Assembly (NCBI RefSeq): GCF_947495715.1
Contig: NZ_CANLZU010000007.1
Span: 62,001 to 126,000 of the forward strand
Direction: 5' to 3'
DNA: 64,000 nt
DNA from: an uncultured Oceanisphaera sp.
Lineage (GTDB): Bacteria; Pseudomonadota; Gammaproteobacteria; Enterobacterales; Aeromonadaceae
Numbering within the stretch: position 1 is the stretch's first letter; each line of letters begins with the position of its first letter. This document shows positions 45,872 to 53,843 of this stretch, in pieces. Under the pieces are notes generated by a model. The model did not search any database. It worked only from the letters and a program-made list of their open reading frames with translations, and was not told the DNA's origin. The position numbers and the translations under genes are program-made.

Positions 45872-47587
45872 ATGGACACGAAAGAGTCTCTTTTATCGAC
45901 CGACGATACACGACTGGGGCAGGCCCTGATAAAGCAGGGACACCTCTCGGATAAGGAACTTGCCCGCCTGGAGCGAATGCGTCAGAGTCAGGCCGATGGA
46001 GGCTCATTGGCGACCCTGCTGCTCAATCTGGGCATGATGTCGGAACGAGAGCTGGCCATCACCATGGCAAATCTGACCGACCTGCCACTGACCGGCAATG
46101 AAGAATATCCGCTATCTCCTCCTCTCGACATCGAGCTGCCCTACCGCTTCCTGAAAGAACATCACCTGGTGCCATTGCGGCAGGAGGAAGGTGAACTGGT
46201 GCTGGCCATGGTTGACCCCAGAGACGACTTTTCGGTAAGCGCCATGGCCATGATGTGCCAACAGCCGATACGGCTGCAGGTGGGAGTCAGCTCGGAAGTC
46301 ACCGCCACCATAGAGCGACTCTACGGTGAAGGGCAGAGTAAAATGGGCGATATTCTCTCTGCGGTACAACAGGAGGAAGAAACCGAAGAAAGCATCGCCC
46401 AACTCAAGGACATGGCCAGCGAGGCACCGGTGATCCGCCTGGTCAATCTAATCATCCAGAAGGCGGTGGATCTGCGCGCCTCCGACATCCATGTCGAGCC
46501 GTTCGAAAACCGGCTCAACATCCGCTACCGTATCGACGGCGTACTGCAACAGAGCGAAGCCCCGCCGGTGAACATTACCCCGGCCATTATCTCGCGCATC
46601 AAGATCATGGCCCGGCTCAATATCGCCGAGCGACGCCTGCCGCAGGATGGCCGTATCGAGCTCAAGATACAGGGCATGGAGCTGGATATCCGGGTATCCA
46701 CAGTCCCTACCATGCATGGCGAAAGCCTGGTGATGCGACTGCTCAACCGGGAAAGTGTCATTCTTGATTTCGATGCCCTCGGATTTGCCAAACACACCAA
46801 ACAACGCTTTCAGCAGGTGTTGAAGATCCCTCACGGCATGGTCATGGTCACCGGCCCCACCGGCAGCGGTAAAACCACCACCCTCTATACCGCCCTCAAT
46901 CAGCTGAACACCACAGAGCTCAAACTGATCACGGTAGAAGACCCGGTGGAATATCAGCTGGAAGGGGTCAACCAGATCCACGTCAAGCCGGCTATCGGGC
47001 TGACCTTCGCCAGTGCCCTGCGCTCCATAGTGCGTCAGGATCCGGATGTCATCATGGTCGGGGAAATGCGCGATCTGGAAACCGCCCGTATCTGCGTGCA
47101 GTCGGCGCTCACCGGTCACCTGGTGCTGTCGACCCTGCACACCAACGATGCCGCCAGCAGCGTTACCCGACTGCTGGAAATGGGGGTAGAAGACTACCTG
47201 CTCACCTCCACCCTCAACGGGGTGATAGGACAGCGCCTGGTGCGGGTGCTGTGTCCCCATTGCAAAGAAGGCTACCAACCCCTGCCGGAGCTGGTGAAAG
47301 AGTTGAAATTGACGCCACTCATCCCGGACGAACCCATCCGTCTGTATCGTCCGACAGGCTGCGCCCGGTGTGCCGGCACCGGCTATCACGGCCGACTGGC
47401 CATTCAGGAGCTGCTGACCATGAACGACGATATCCGCAAGCTGGTGCTGAGCCACGCCGACGCAGGGCAAATCCAGCAAGCCGCCATTCGTAATGGTATG
47501 CATACCATGTACGACGATGGCCTGCTCAAGGCTCAACAGGGAATCACCAATATCGAAGAGGTGATCCGGGTCACTCAGGAGGCCTGA
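45872..47587 (+). CDS. gspE: Type II secretion ATPase GspE
   Basis: 571 residues. An N1E/MshEN-type N-terminal domain is followed by the secretion ATPase: Walker A GPTGSGKTTT, the Asp box VEDPVEY, Walker B VIMVGEMRDLETA and the His box TLHTNDA. The GspE-specific tetracysteine zinc motif is intact (CPHCK...CARC). It sits on the cytoplasmic face of the secretion platform and powers pseudopilus assembly through GspL and GspF. It starts an eleven-gene operon whose order E-F-G-H-I-J-K-L-M-C-D resembles the Xanthomonas xps system. Confidence 0.94.
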   Translation: MDTKESLLSTDDTRLGQALIKQGHLSDKELARLERMRQSQADGGSLATLLLNLGMMSERELAITMANLTDLPLTGNEEYPLSPPLDIELPYRFLKEHHLVPLRQEEGELVLAMVDPRDDFSVSAMAMMCQQPIRLQVGVSSEVTATIERLYGEGQSKMGDILSAVQQEEETEESIAQLKDMASEAPVIRLVNLIIQKAVDLRASDIHVEPFENRLNIRYRIDGVLQQSEAPPVNITPAIISRIKIMARLNIAERRLPQDGRIELKIQGMELDIRVSTVPTMHGESLVMRLLNRESVILDFDALGFAKHTKQRFQQVLKIPHGMVMVTGPTGSGKTTTLYTALNQLNTTELKLITVEDPVEYQLEGVNQIHVKPAIGLTFASALRSIVRQDPDVIMVGEMRDLETARICVQSALTGHLVLSTLHTNDAASSVTRLLEMGVEDYLLTSTLNGVIGQRLVRVLCPHCKEGYQPLPELVKELKLTPLIPDEPIRLYRPTGCARCAGTGYHGRLAIQELLTMNDDIRKLVLSHADAGQIQQAAIRNGMHTMYDDGLLKAQQGITNIEEVIRVTQEA

Positions 47588-47588
47588 G

Positions 47589-48794
47589 ATGGCGCTGTAT
47601 TATTTCAAGGCGGTCAGCCAGAACGGCGAGCCTCAGGAAGGCCGGCTCGAAGGCAGCGATCAGCAGGCCATAGTACTGCAACTGCAGCAGCGCGGCCTGA
47701 TCCCGCTTAGCGTAGAGCTGGATCATAGGCGCATCGGTCTGGGAAGAAACCGCCGTCGCACCAGCGAGCGCCGACTCCAGGCCATAACGCAGGATCTGGC
47801 CGCACTGATCAAGGCTGGCGTTCCGCTGGAACGCGCCCTGGGCATCATGATCGAGGTGCACGACCAGGCCGATGATGATGTGCGCCTGCTCGGCCAGATA
47901 CGTGAAGGCATTCAGCGCGGCCAGCCACTGTCGGTCGTGCTGGCCGAGCAGGATGAAGGATTTTCTCCTTTTTATCTGAACATGATTCGGGCCTCCGAGA
48001 TCTCCGGCAACCTGGAGCAGGGCCTGGCCGATCTGGCCGTTTATCTGGAGCGTAGCCGACAGCTCAAGGAAAAAGCCCTGTCGGCGCTGATTTACCCCAT
48101 CATACTGGTGCTGGTATCGGCGGTGTCGCTGCTGATCATCCTCACCTATGTCATCCCCCAGTTTCAGCAGCTGTTCGCCGACATGGGTCATACCATGCCG
48201 TTGTCGACCCGCATCGTGATCGGCAGCGCCGAGTTCCTGCGCACCATGGGTCCCTGGTTATTACTGGCCCTGCTGCTGGCCCTGATTGCCGGACAACGCC
48301 TGCTTGCCCAGCCGAGCAAACGCCTGGCCTGGGATCGCATGCTGCTACGTTTACCCCTGGCCGGAGAGCTGATCCGCCGGCTGGAGGTCGCTCGCTTCAG
48401 CCGCAGCCTAGGCACCCTGATGAAAGGCGGAGTACCCCTGCTCAATGCCCTGACTATTGCGCGCGATACCGTTAATAACCGCTTGCTGGCCCAGACCATC
48501 GGCGAGGCGGCCGGCAGCCTGAAAGAGGGCAAGCGCCTGGCCGATCCACTGCAGGCCTCGGGCCAGTTTCCGCCACTGGCGATACAGATGCTCCGGGTGG
48601 GTGAAGAAACCGGCCAGCTGGAGGAGATGCTGCTCAAGGTAGCCGATCGCTATGACCGGGAAGTGGAAAGCGCCATTCAACGGTTACTGACCATTCTTGA
48701 ACCTGTGCTGATCGTCGGCCTGGGCGTGCTTATCGCCGGCATCATCATCTCCATTCTGGTTGCCATACTCAGTATCAACGAACTGCCCATATAG
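47589..48794 (+). CDS. gspF: Type II secretion inner-membrane platform protein GspF
   Basis: 401 residues with two T2SSF domains (about 68-190 and 270-393) and three membrane helices, the last at the C-terminus (IVGLGVLIAGIIISILVAILS). It starts 2 bp after the gspE stop. It is the polytopic centre of the platform and interacts with GspE and GspL. Standard length. Confidence 0.94.
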   Translation: MALYYFKAVSQNGEPQEGRLEGSDQQAIVLQLQQRGLIPLSVELDHRRIGLGRNRRRTSERRLQAITQDLAALIKAGVPLERALGIMIEVHDQADDDVRLLGQIREGIQRGQPLSVVLAEQDEGFSPFYLNMIRASEISGNLEQGLADLAVYLERSRQLKEKALSALIYPIILVLVSAVSLLIILTYVIPQFQQLFADMGHTMPLSTRIVIGSAEFLRTMGPWLLLALLLALIAGQRLLAQPSKRLAWDRMLLRLPLAGELIRRLEVARFSRSLGTLMKGGVPLLNALTIARDTVNNRLLAQTIGEAAGSLKEGKRLADPLQASGQFPPLAIQMLRVGEETGQLEEMLLKVADRYDREVESAIQRLLTILEPVLIVGLGVLIAGIIISILVAILSINELPI

Positions 48795-48804
48795 GGAGGT
48801 AAAG

Positions 48805-49233
48805 GTGCGTTACCAACATAAAACTTCACCCTTCGGCTTCACCCTGCTCGAACTGCTGGTGGTGCTGGTCATCCTGGGTCTGCTTGCCAGCCTGGTCGGC
48901 CCTCAGGTTCTGCGCCAGCTCAGTGGTTCCAAAACCAAGACTGCCGCGCTGCAGATCAAGGAACTCGGTACGGCGCTGGACTTGTACCGGCTGGAAGTGG
49001 GCCGCTATCCCACCAGCAGCGAGGGCCTGTCGGCACTCATCAGCGCCCCGGCCAACGCCCGGGGCTGGAACGGCCCCTATCTGACCAAGAAAACGGTTCC
49101 CCAGGATCCCTGGGGCAACAACTACCAGTATCGCGCCCCCGGGCAACAGGGTGAATTCGATCTGTTCAGCCTGGGCGCAGACAACCAGCAAGGAGGAACC
49201 GGTGAGGATCAGGACGTGGTCAGCTGGGAGTAG
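48805..49233 (+). CDS. gspG: Type II secretion major pseudopilin GspG
   Basis: 142 residues from a GTG at 48805, preceded by GGGAGG. An ATG at 48760 would overlap gspF and lacks a site. The prepilin leader ends SPFG before FTLLELLVVL, with Glu at +5. The C-terminal pseudopilin fold has YPTSSEGLSALI, GWNGPYL, DPWGNNYQY and SLGADNQQGGTGEDQD (calcium-binding loop). It is the main subunit of the pseudopilus after cleavage by a prepilin peptidase not encoded here. It overlaps gspH by 32 nt. Confidence 0.94.
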   Translation: MRYQHKTSPFGFTLLELLVVLVILGLLASLVGPQVLRQLSGSKTKTAALQIKELGTALDLYRLEVGRYPTSSEGLSALISAPANARGWNGPYLTKKTVPQDPWGNNYQYRAPGQQGEFDLFSLGADNQQGGTGEDQDVVSWE

Positions 49234-49660
49234 TTGTCACCCGGATGGCTTCACCCTGCTGGAGCTACTGGTGGTACTGACCCTGGCCAGCCTGATGCTG
49301 GCCGTGGCCATGCCCCGTTTTGCCGCCCTGCTGCCGGGAGCCGAACTGAAAAGCTACAGCCGGCAAACCGCCGCCCTGCTCCGGCTGGCCCGCAGCCAGG
49401 CCATTGCCACCGGTGACGAAGTAAGAGTGGATCTCGATCCCGCTGCCCGCCACTCCCGAATGACCGGGCGGCAAAAAGTCTCCCTCTGGCCAGAGCGGAT
49501 AACCGTGTCCTTCAATGGCCTTGCCGATAACAGCGATACCGGCCCGGTGTTTTATCCGGATGGCAGCGCCAGTGGCGGTACCCTGCACATCTCCGGTAAC
49601 GGTCGTCACTACCAAATCGAGGTGAACTGGCTGACCGGCAGGATAAGCCTCCATGACTAG
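49202..49660 (+). CDS. gspH: Type II secretion minor pseudopilin GspH
   Basis: 152 residues from a GTG at 49202 with GGAGG 4 nt ahead. The start lies inside gspG. The leader ends in HPDG before FTLLELLVVLTLASLMLAVAMPRF. The rest fits the GspH domain (YSRQTAALLRLARSQAIATGDEV; VFYPDGSASGGTL). It is a minor pseudopilin in the tip complex region. Confidence 0.9.
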   Translation: MRIRTWSAGSSCHPDGFTLLELLVVLTLASLMLAVAMPRFAALLPGAELKSYSRQTAALLRLARSQAIATGDEVRVDLDPAARHSRMTGRQKVSLWPERITVSFNGLADNSDTGPVFYPDGSASGGTLHISGNGRHYQIEVNWLTGRISLHD

Positions 49661-50054
49661 ACAACACAGAACGAGACAACAGGGATTTTCACTGCTTGAA
49701 GTGCTGGTGGCCTTTACCATATTGACCATCACCCTGGGGGTGTTGCTCAATATCTTTTCACTGGCCATTCGCACCACCCAGTCGGCTCAGCAGCAACAGA
49801 AAGCCATGCTGCTGGCGGAGTCTAAACTGACCGAACTGTACGCCGGCACCACACTGCAACCGGGCCGCGAGCAGGGCTGGTTTGACGACCACTACTGGTG
49901 GGAAACCCGGATTGAAGAATTCGACACTCGAGCGCTGATGGACAACCAGTCCATGCTGCTCCCCTATCAACTCTCGGTCATCGTGGGCTGGGGCCGCCAT
50001 GAACAGCAATACCGGCTCACCACCCTGCGACTGGTCAGGCAGGAGGCCAGATGA
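49653..50054 (+). CDS. gspI: Type II secretion minor pseudopilin GspI
   Basis: 133 residues with prepilin leader RQQG before FSLLEVLVAFTILTITLGVLL and the GspI-typical KAMLLAESKL. It overlaps gspH by 8 nt and gspJ by 4 nt. It nucleates the I-J-K tip complex of the pseudopilus. Confidence 0.9.
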   Translation: MTRQHRTRQQGFSLLEVLVAFTILTITLGVLLNIFSLAIRTTQSAQQQQKAMLLAESKLTELYAGTTLQPGREQGWFDDHYWWETRIEEFDTRALMDNQSMLLPYQLSVIVGWGRHEQQYRLTTLRLVRQEAR

Positions 50055-50716
50055 AACGGCAACACGGCTTTACCCTGCTGGAACTGGTGGTCTCACTGAC
50101 CCTGCTGACCCTGCTCTCGGGACTGATGTTCGGCGGCTTTCGCCTCGCCGGCAAAGCCTGGGAAACCGTCGGCGAGCGCAATGCCGACATCAGTGAACAG
50201 GTCCAGCTACAACGTTTTTTGCGTAACCTGCTGGAACAGGCGGAGGAACGCGAGGTACAGAATCAACAGCAGGCCCCGCTGCTGCCCTTCCAGGGAACCC
50301 AGCACTCCCTGATATTTTTGGCCCCGCAGCCCCGACGACTGGGCAGCTCCGCCGGGCCGGCGTGGTTTTATCTGGCGCTGGACCAGTCCGATCCCGAGCA
50401 CCCGGTGCTCTCGCTAAAATCACAGCCACTGACTTCCGAGACGGAGCCACAAGAGCAGACGCCGCCTCTCGGCTGGTACCAACTGCTGGACGACTTTCGG
50501 CAACCGAAGCTGATCCCCCCTCTGCTGGAACTGGAAATCACTTCATTCAGCCTGCAGTACCTGCCGGCAGAAGAGCATAACACCCCGGTCTGGCAACCCG
50601 AGTGGCTGGAGCAGAATCAACTGCCGGCCCTGATCCGCCTGCAGCTGGATTCGGACTGGCCCCCCCTGGTGGTCGCCTTGCGTAAACATCGTTTCGAGAT
50701 AAAGAATGAGTATTAG
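50051..50716 (+). CDS. gspJ: Type II secretion minor pseudopilin GspJ
   Basis: 221 residues with prepilin leader KRQHG before FTLLELVVSLTLLTLLSGLMFGGFRLAGKAWE. The large C-terminal domain fits GspJ. It overlaps gspI by 4 nt (ATGA) and gspK by 11 nt, so translation is coupled. It forms part of the I-J-K tip complex. Confidence 0.9.
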   Translation: MKRQHGFTLLELVVSLTLLTLLSGLMFGGFRLAGKAWETVGERNADISEQVQLQRFLRNLLEQAEEREVQNQQQAPLLPFQGTQHSLIFLAPQPRRLGSSAGPAWFYLALDQSDPEHPVLSLKSQPLTSETEPQEQTPPLGWYQLLDDFRQPKLIPPLLELEITSFSLQYLPAEEHNTPVWQPEWLEQNQLPALIRLQLDSDWPPLVVALRKHRFEIKNEY

Positions 50717-51608
50717 ACAAAATCGGGGCCTTGCCCTGATCAGCGTATTATGGGTATTGACCCTGCTGACCCTGCTGGCCACCGGTCTGTCGCTGAACAG
50801 CCGAAGCCAGGCACAGCAGAGCAGTAATATCACCCATGCAGCCCAGGTTCGCCAGGCCGCCGAGGCCGGGGTACAAATGGCACTGCTGATGCTGGCGCAA
50901 CCGTTGGATCAGCAAACCTGGCTGGCCGATGGCAGCCCTTATCAGGTAAGGCTCGACGATATAGAGGTTCGGGTCGCCCTGTTCAACGAAAGCGGCCGTA
51001 TCGACCTCAACGCCGCTGGCCCCGAGCTGCTCGACGGCCTGCTGGCCACCGCCGGGGTAGACGAGGATCTGCGCGCCCGGCTGGTGGATGCCATCATGGA
51101 CTGGCGCGACGGTGACAGTCTGCGCCGACTCAACGGCGCAGAGGCCGATGACTACCTGGCCGCCGGCTTGGATTACGGCCCGAGCAATACCCCCTTTCGG
51201 TCGGTGGACGAAGTGCTGCGCGTGTTGGGCATGCCCCCCGATATTTACCGGCGGATCAGGCACAGCCTGACCCTGCGCAATCCGCGTAACAGCATCAACC
51301 CTCGTTACGCCCCGCGCCAGGTACTGCTGGCGCTGCCGGGCAGCGATGAGCTCACCGTCGATCAGTTTATTGCCGACCGGCGCCGAAGCCACGAAGAAGG
51401 CCACCCCTTACCCGCCATAAACATGTTCCCCCGCGCCTTGCTCTCTGGCGGCTCATCGGGGGTCAACTACACTGTTCATACCGAAGCCCGAATGAATACG
51501 GTTTATCGCTACCGGCTGACGGCCAGCCTGCGTAACCGTCGCGGCCGACCCATTCTGGAACAGATAACACAGGAGTTCATTCCGCTGTTCACCGAACCAG
51601 ACGCTTAA
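50706..51608 (+). CDS. gspK: Type II secretion minor pseudopilin GspK
   Basis: 300 residues. The leader ends RQNRG before LALISVLWVLTLLTLLATGLSLNSRS; as usual in GspK the +5 Glu is missing. A large globular domain carries IDLNAAGPELLDGLL, MDWRDGD and FRSVDEVLRVLGM. It caps the pseudopilus tip. It overlaps gspJ. Confidence 0.9.
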   Translation: MSIRQNRGLALISVLWVLTLLTLLATGLSLNSRSQAQQSSNITHAAQVRQAAEAGVQMALLMLAQPLDQQTWLADGSPYQVRLDDIEVRVALFNESGRIDLNAAGPELLDGLLATAGVDEDLRARLVDAIMDWRDGDSLRRLNGAEADDYLAAGLDYGPSNTPFRSVDEVLRVLGMPPDIYRRIRHSLTLRNPRNSINPRYAPRQVLLALPGSDELTVDQFIADRRRSHEEGHPLPAINMFPRALLSGGSSGVNYTVHTEARMNTVYRYRLTASLRNRRGRPILEQITQEFIPLFTEPDA

Positions 51609-51619
51609 CGGAGATCCCT

Positions 51620-52699
51620 ATGGATGGGGAAAAGTTCACCAAGCTGCTGCATCATTACCGCCGGTTATCATGGCAGCTTCTGGCCACATTCTGGCAATGG
51701 TGGAGCCGGCAATTGTTCGATCTGCTACCCGCCTCAATCAGTCATCGTCTGCACAGCCAGCAGCAACGACTGCTCATTTATCCCGAGCAGAAACATTACC
51801 GGTTGAAGCTGGACCCCGACGGCGAACAACTGCTGCTGGATGATGACACCGAGCAAAGCGGGTTGCTGGCTGACATGCAGCGCCGGGCAGACAGCATACA
51901 GCTGTGTCTGCACGGCAAAGACGTGCTGCATACCCGTATATCACTGCCCGCGGCGACCGCCGGTAACCTGGATAATGTGCTGCGCTTCGAAATGGACAGG
52001 CATACCCCCTTTCATGCCGAACAGGTTTATTTCGGCTATCACATTGCCACTCAGAATAAACAACAGCCCCTCATCCAGGTTGAACTGCTGCTGGCACCAC
52101 GAGCACAGGTAGACCCGCAACTGACCGAGCTGAAGATGCTCGACCTGGTGCCCACCGAGCTGGCCAGTGCCGAACATCCACAAGCACCGATCATCACACT
52201 AAAGGTGCCGCCCGGTGCCGTTATTATCAAGGCCAGGCGATTGAAAACCCTGCGGGGATCCCTGGTGCTTCTAATGCTGGTGCTGATGATTGCCGTGCCG
52301 CTTTACCAGCGACAGCACCGTATCGAATCTTTGAATGCCCAGCTGAACATACCCCGGCAACGAGCCGAACAGGCCGCCGATCTGAAACGACAGATCGAAG
52401 AATTGCAGCAAAGTCGGCGGATTCTGGCGCGTGAAAAAGCCAGGCAACCCTCGACACTGTTATTGCTGGATACCCTGACTCGCCAATTACCCGACCATAC
52501 CTGGCTCAGCCGCTTCGAACTGCACGACGGCTCGGTGCAATTGCGCGGCGAATCGGCCAGTGCCTCCGAGCTTATCGGTATTCTGGAAGCCTCTCCGCTG
52601 TTCTTCGATGTGAACTTCAGCTCACCGGTGACCAATAATCCGGCTACCAGCAAGGATCGCTTCATGATCGATGCCCGTTTCGGCGAGGAGGGATCATGA
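51620..52699 (+). CDS. gspL: Type II secretion platform protein GspL (PilM/N-like)
   Basis: 359 residues. A cytoplasmic N-terminal part (about 1-210, reduced actin-like fold) is followed by one membrane helix (GSLVLLMLVLMIAVPLYQR, about 214-232), a coiled coil rich in Arg/Gln, and a periplasmic ferredoxin-like domain (FELHDGSVQLRGESASASELIGILE). This matches GspL of the xps-like branch, which links GspE to GspM. It overlaps gspM by 4 nt. Confidence 0.85.
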   Translation: MDGEKFTKLLHHYRRLSWQLLATFWQWWSRQLFDLLPASISHRLHSQQQRLLIYPEQKHYRLKLDPDGEQLLLDDDTEQSGLLADMQRRADSIQLCLHGKDVLHTRISLPAATAGNLDNVLRFEMDRHTPFHAEQVYFGYHIATQNKQQPLIQVELLLAPRAQVDPQLTELKMLDLVPTELASAEHPQAPIITLKVPPGAVIIKARRLKTLRGSLVLLMLVLMIAVPLYQRQHRIESLNAQLNIPRQRAEQAADLKRQIEELQQSRRILAREKARQPSTLLLLDTLTRQLPDHTWLSRFELHDGSVQLRGESASASELIGILEASPLFFDVNFSSPVTNNPATSKDRFMIDARFGEEGS

Positions 52700-53310
52700 T
52701 AAACCTCGGTCAGCGCCAGCAGCAGGCGATCGCTTTGGGTCTGCTGATCACGGCTCTATTACTGATATTCAGTCTGATTATCAGCCCTCTGCTCGGTCTG
52801 TTTCTGCAACAGGGAGCGGCCATTCATCAACTTGAGGATCGGCTTCACCGTTATCAGCAACTGTCGGCCGAGCTGGAACAGACCAAACAATCGTTGCAGC
52901 AACTGCGCAGCGCCACTCCCGACACCGGCCTTTATCTGCCGGAGCGACGCCCCAGCCTGGCCTCGGCCTGGCTGGGGCAGCACCTGAACCGGCTGGTCAG
53001 TCGCAGCGGCGGCCAACTGGTCAGTATTCAAAATGTCCAGCCCGGTACCGAGGGCCCGCTGCAGGGCGTCGTGCTTCGGGTTCATCTGCGCAGCGAAATC
53101 GATCAGTTGGTGCCCCTTATCCATGCGATCGAGTCGGGGGATCAGGCTCTGTTCATGCGCGATTTGGTGATCACCGCCAATCCTCGGCGGGCAATCACCC
53201 GAAACAATCGCAACCGGGTGATCCGCCGTCAGAGAGTAAACGCACGGCAGATTCCCTCTCTCGATATTCGCTTCGATCTGCTTGGTTATACCCAAAGGGA
53301 GGCGTTATGA
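52696..53310 (+). CDS. gspM: Type II secretion platform protein GspM
   Basis: 204 residues with one N-terminal membrane helix (ALGLLITALLLIFSLIISPLLGLFL), a coiled coil and a PilO/GspM-type periplasmic domain. It is flanked by 4-nt overlaps with gspL and the gspC-like gene. It dimerises and stabilises GspL in the inner membrane. Confidence 0.85.
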   Translation: MINLGQRQQQAIALGLLITALLLIFSLIISPLLGLFLQQGAAIHQLEDRLHRYQQLSAELEQTKQSLQQLRSATPDTGLYLPERRPSLASAWLGQHLNRLVSRSGGQLVSIQNVQPGTEGPLQGVVLRVHLRSEIDQLVPLIHAIESGDQALFMRDLVITANPRRAITRNNRNRVIRRQRVNARQIPSLDIRFDLLGYTQREAL

Positions 53311-53843
53311 AGCCTTGGTTAGTGTTGCTGATCATGCCGATGTTATGGCTGTCATCCTCCCGCGCGCAAAACGATGGCGGCCCGATACCGGGCTATCCAC
53401 CTATCGAGCAATTCGAGGAAATAATGGCTCGCCCCTTGTTCGACGACACCCGCCGACCACGAGAAGACGAAGCAGAAACAGAGGAAAACATCAGCGCAAG
53501 CGCCGCCGCCATACGCAAGAAATGGCGCCTGAGCGGGGTGGTATGGGAAAACGATCAGCAACTGGCCCTGTTCAATGAACGCCGGGGAGAAGGCCGGGCG
53601 CGCATCAAGACGGGCATGTACCTGGACGGTGACTGGCAGTTGGAAGAGATAGGTCGGGATAGCGCAACCCTGAGCGACGGCGGCCAGACCCTGCGGCTGG
53701 AGCTGTGGGAACCGAGGCCGCCCTCGACTCGGCCTGACGCCGTTCGGAACAACCCGAACGAAGCAAACGCCGCACCAAATACTCCTTCTGCAGAGACAAC
53801 CGAAGCGGATAACAAACAGGGAAGTAACGAGGAGTCACAATGA
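53307..53843 (+). CDS. Short GspC/XpsN-like protein of the type II system
   Basis: 178 residues. It has an N-terminal hydrophobic stretch ending SSSRA-QN, closer to a cleavable signal peptide than to the usual GspC anchor. Then come RPLFDDTRRP and a homology-region-like core (WRLSGVVWENDQQLALFNER; YLDGDWQLEEIGRDSATLSDGGQTLRL), and a Pro/Asn/Glu-rich tail. No PDZ or coiled coil follows, so it is much shorter than classical GspC (about 270-300). Position before gspD and length fit XpsN-like components that connect the platform with the secretin. It overlaps gspM and gspD by 4 nt each. Confidence 0.75.
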   Translation: MKPWLVLLIMPMLWLSSSRAQNDGGPIPGYPPIEQFEEIMARPLFDDTRRPREDEAETEENISASAAAIRKKWRLSGVVWENDQQLALFNERRGEGRARIKTGMYLDGDWQLEEIGRDSATLSDGGQTLRLELWEPRPPSTRPDAVRNNPNEANAAPNTPSAETTEADNKQGSNEESQ

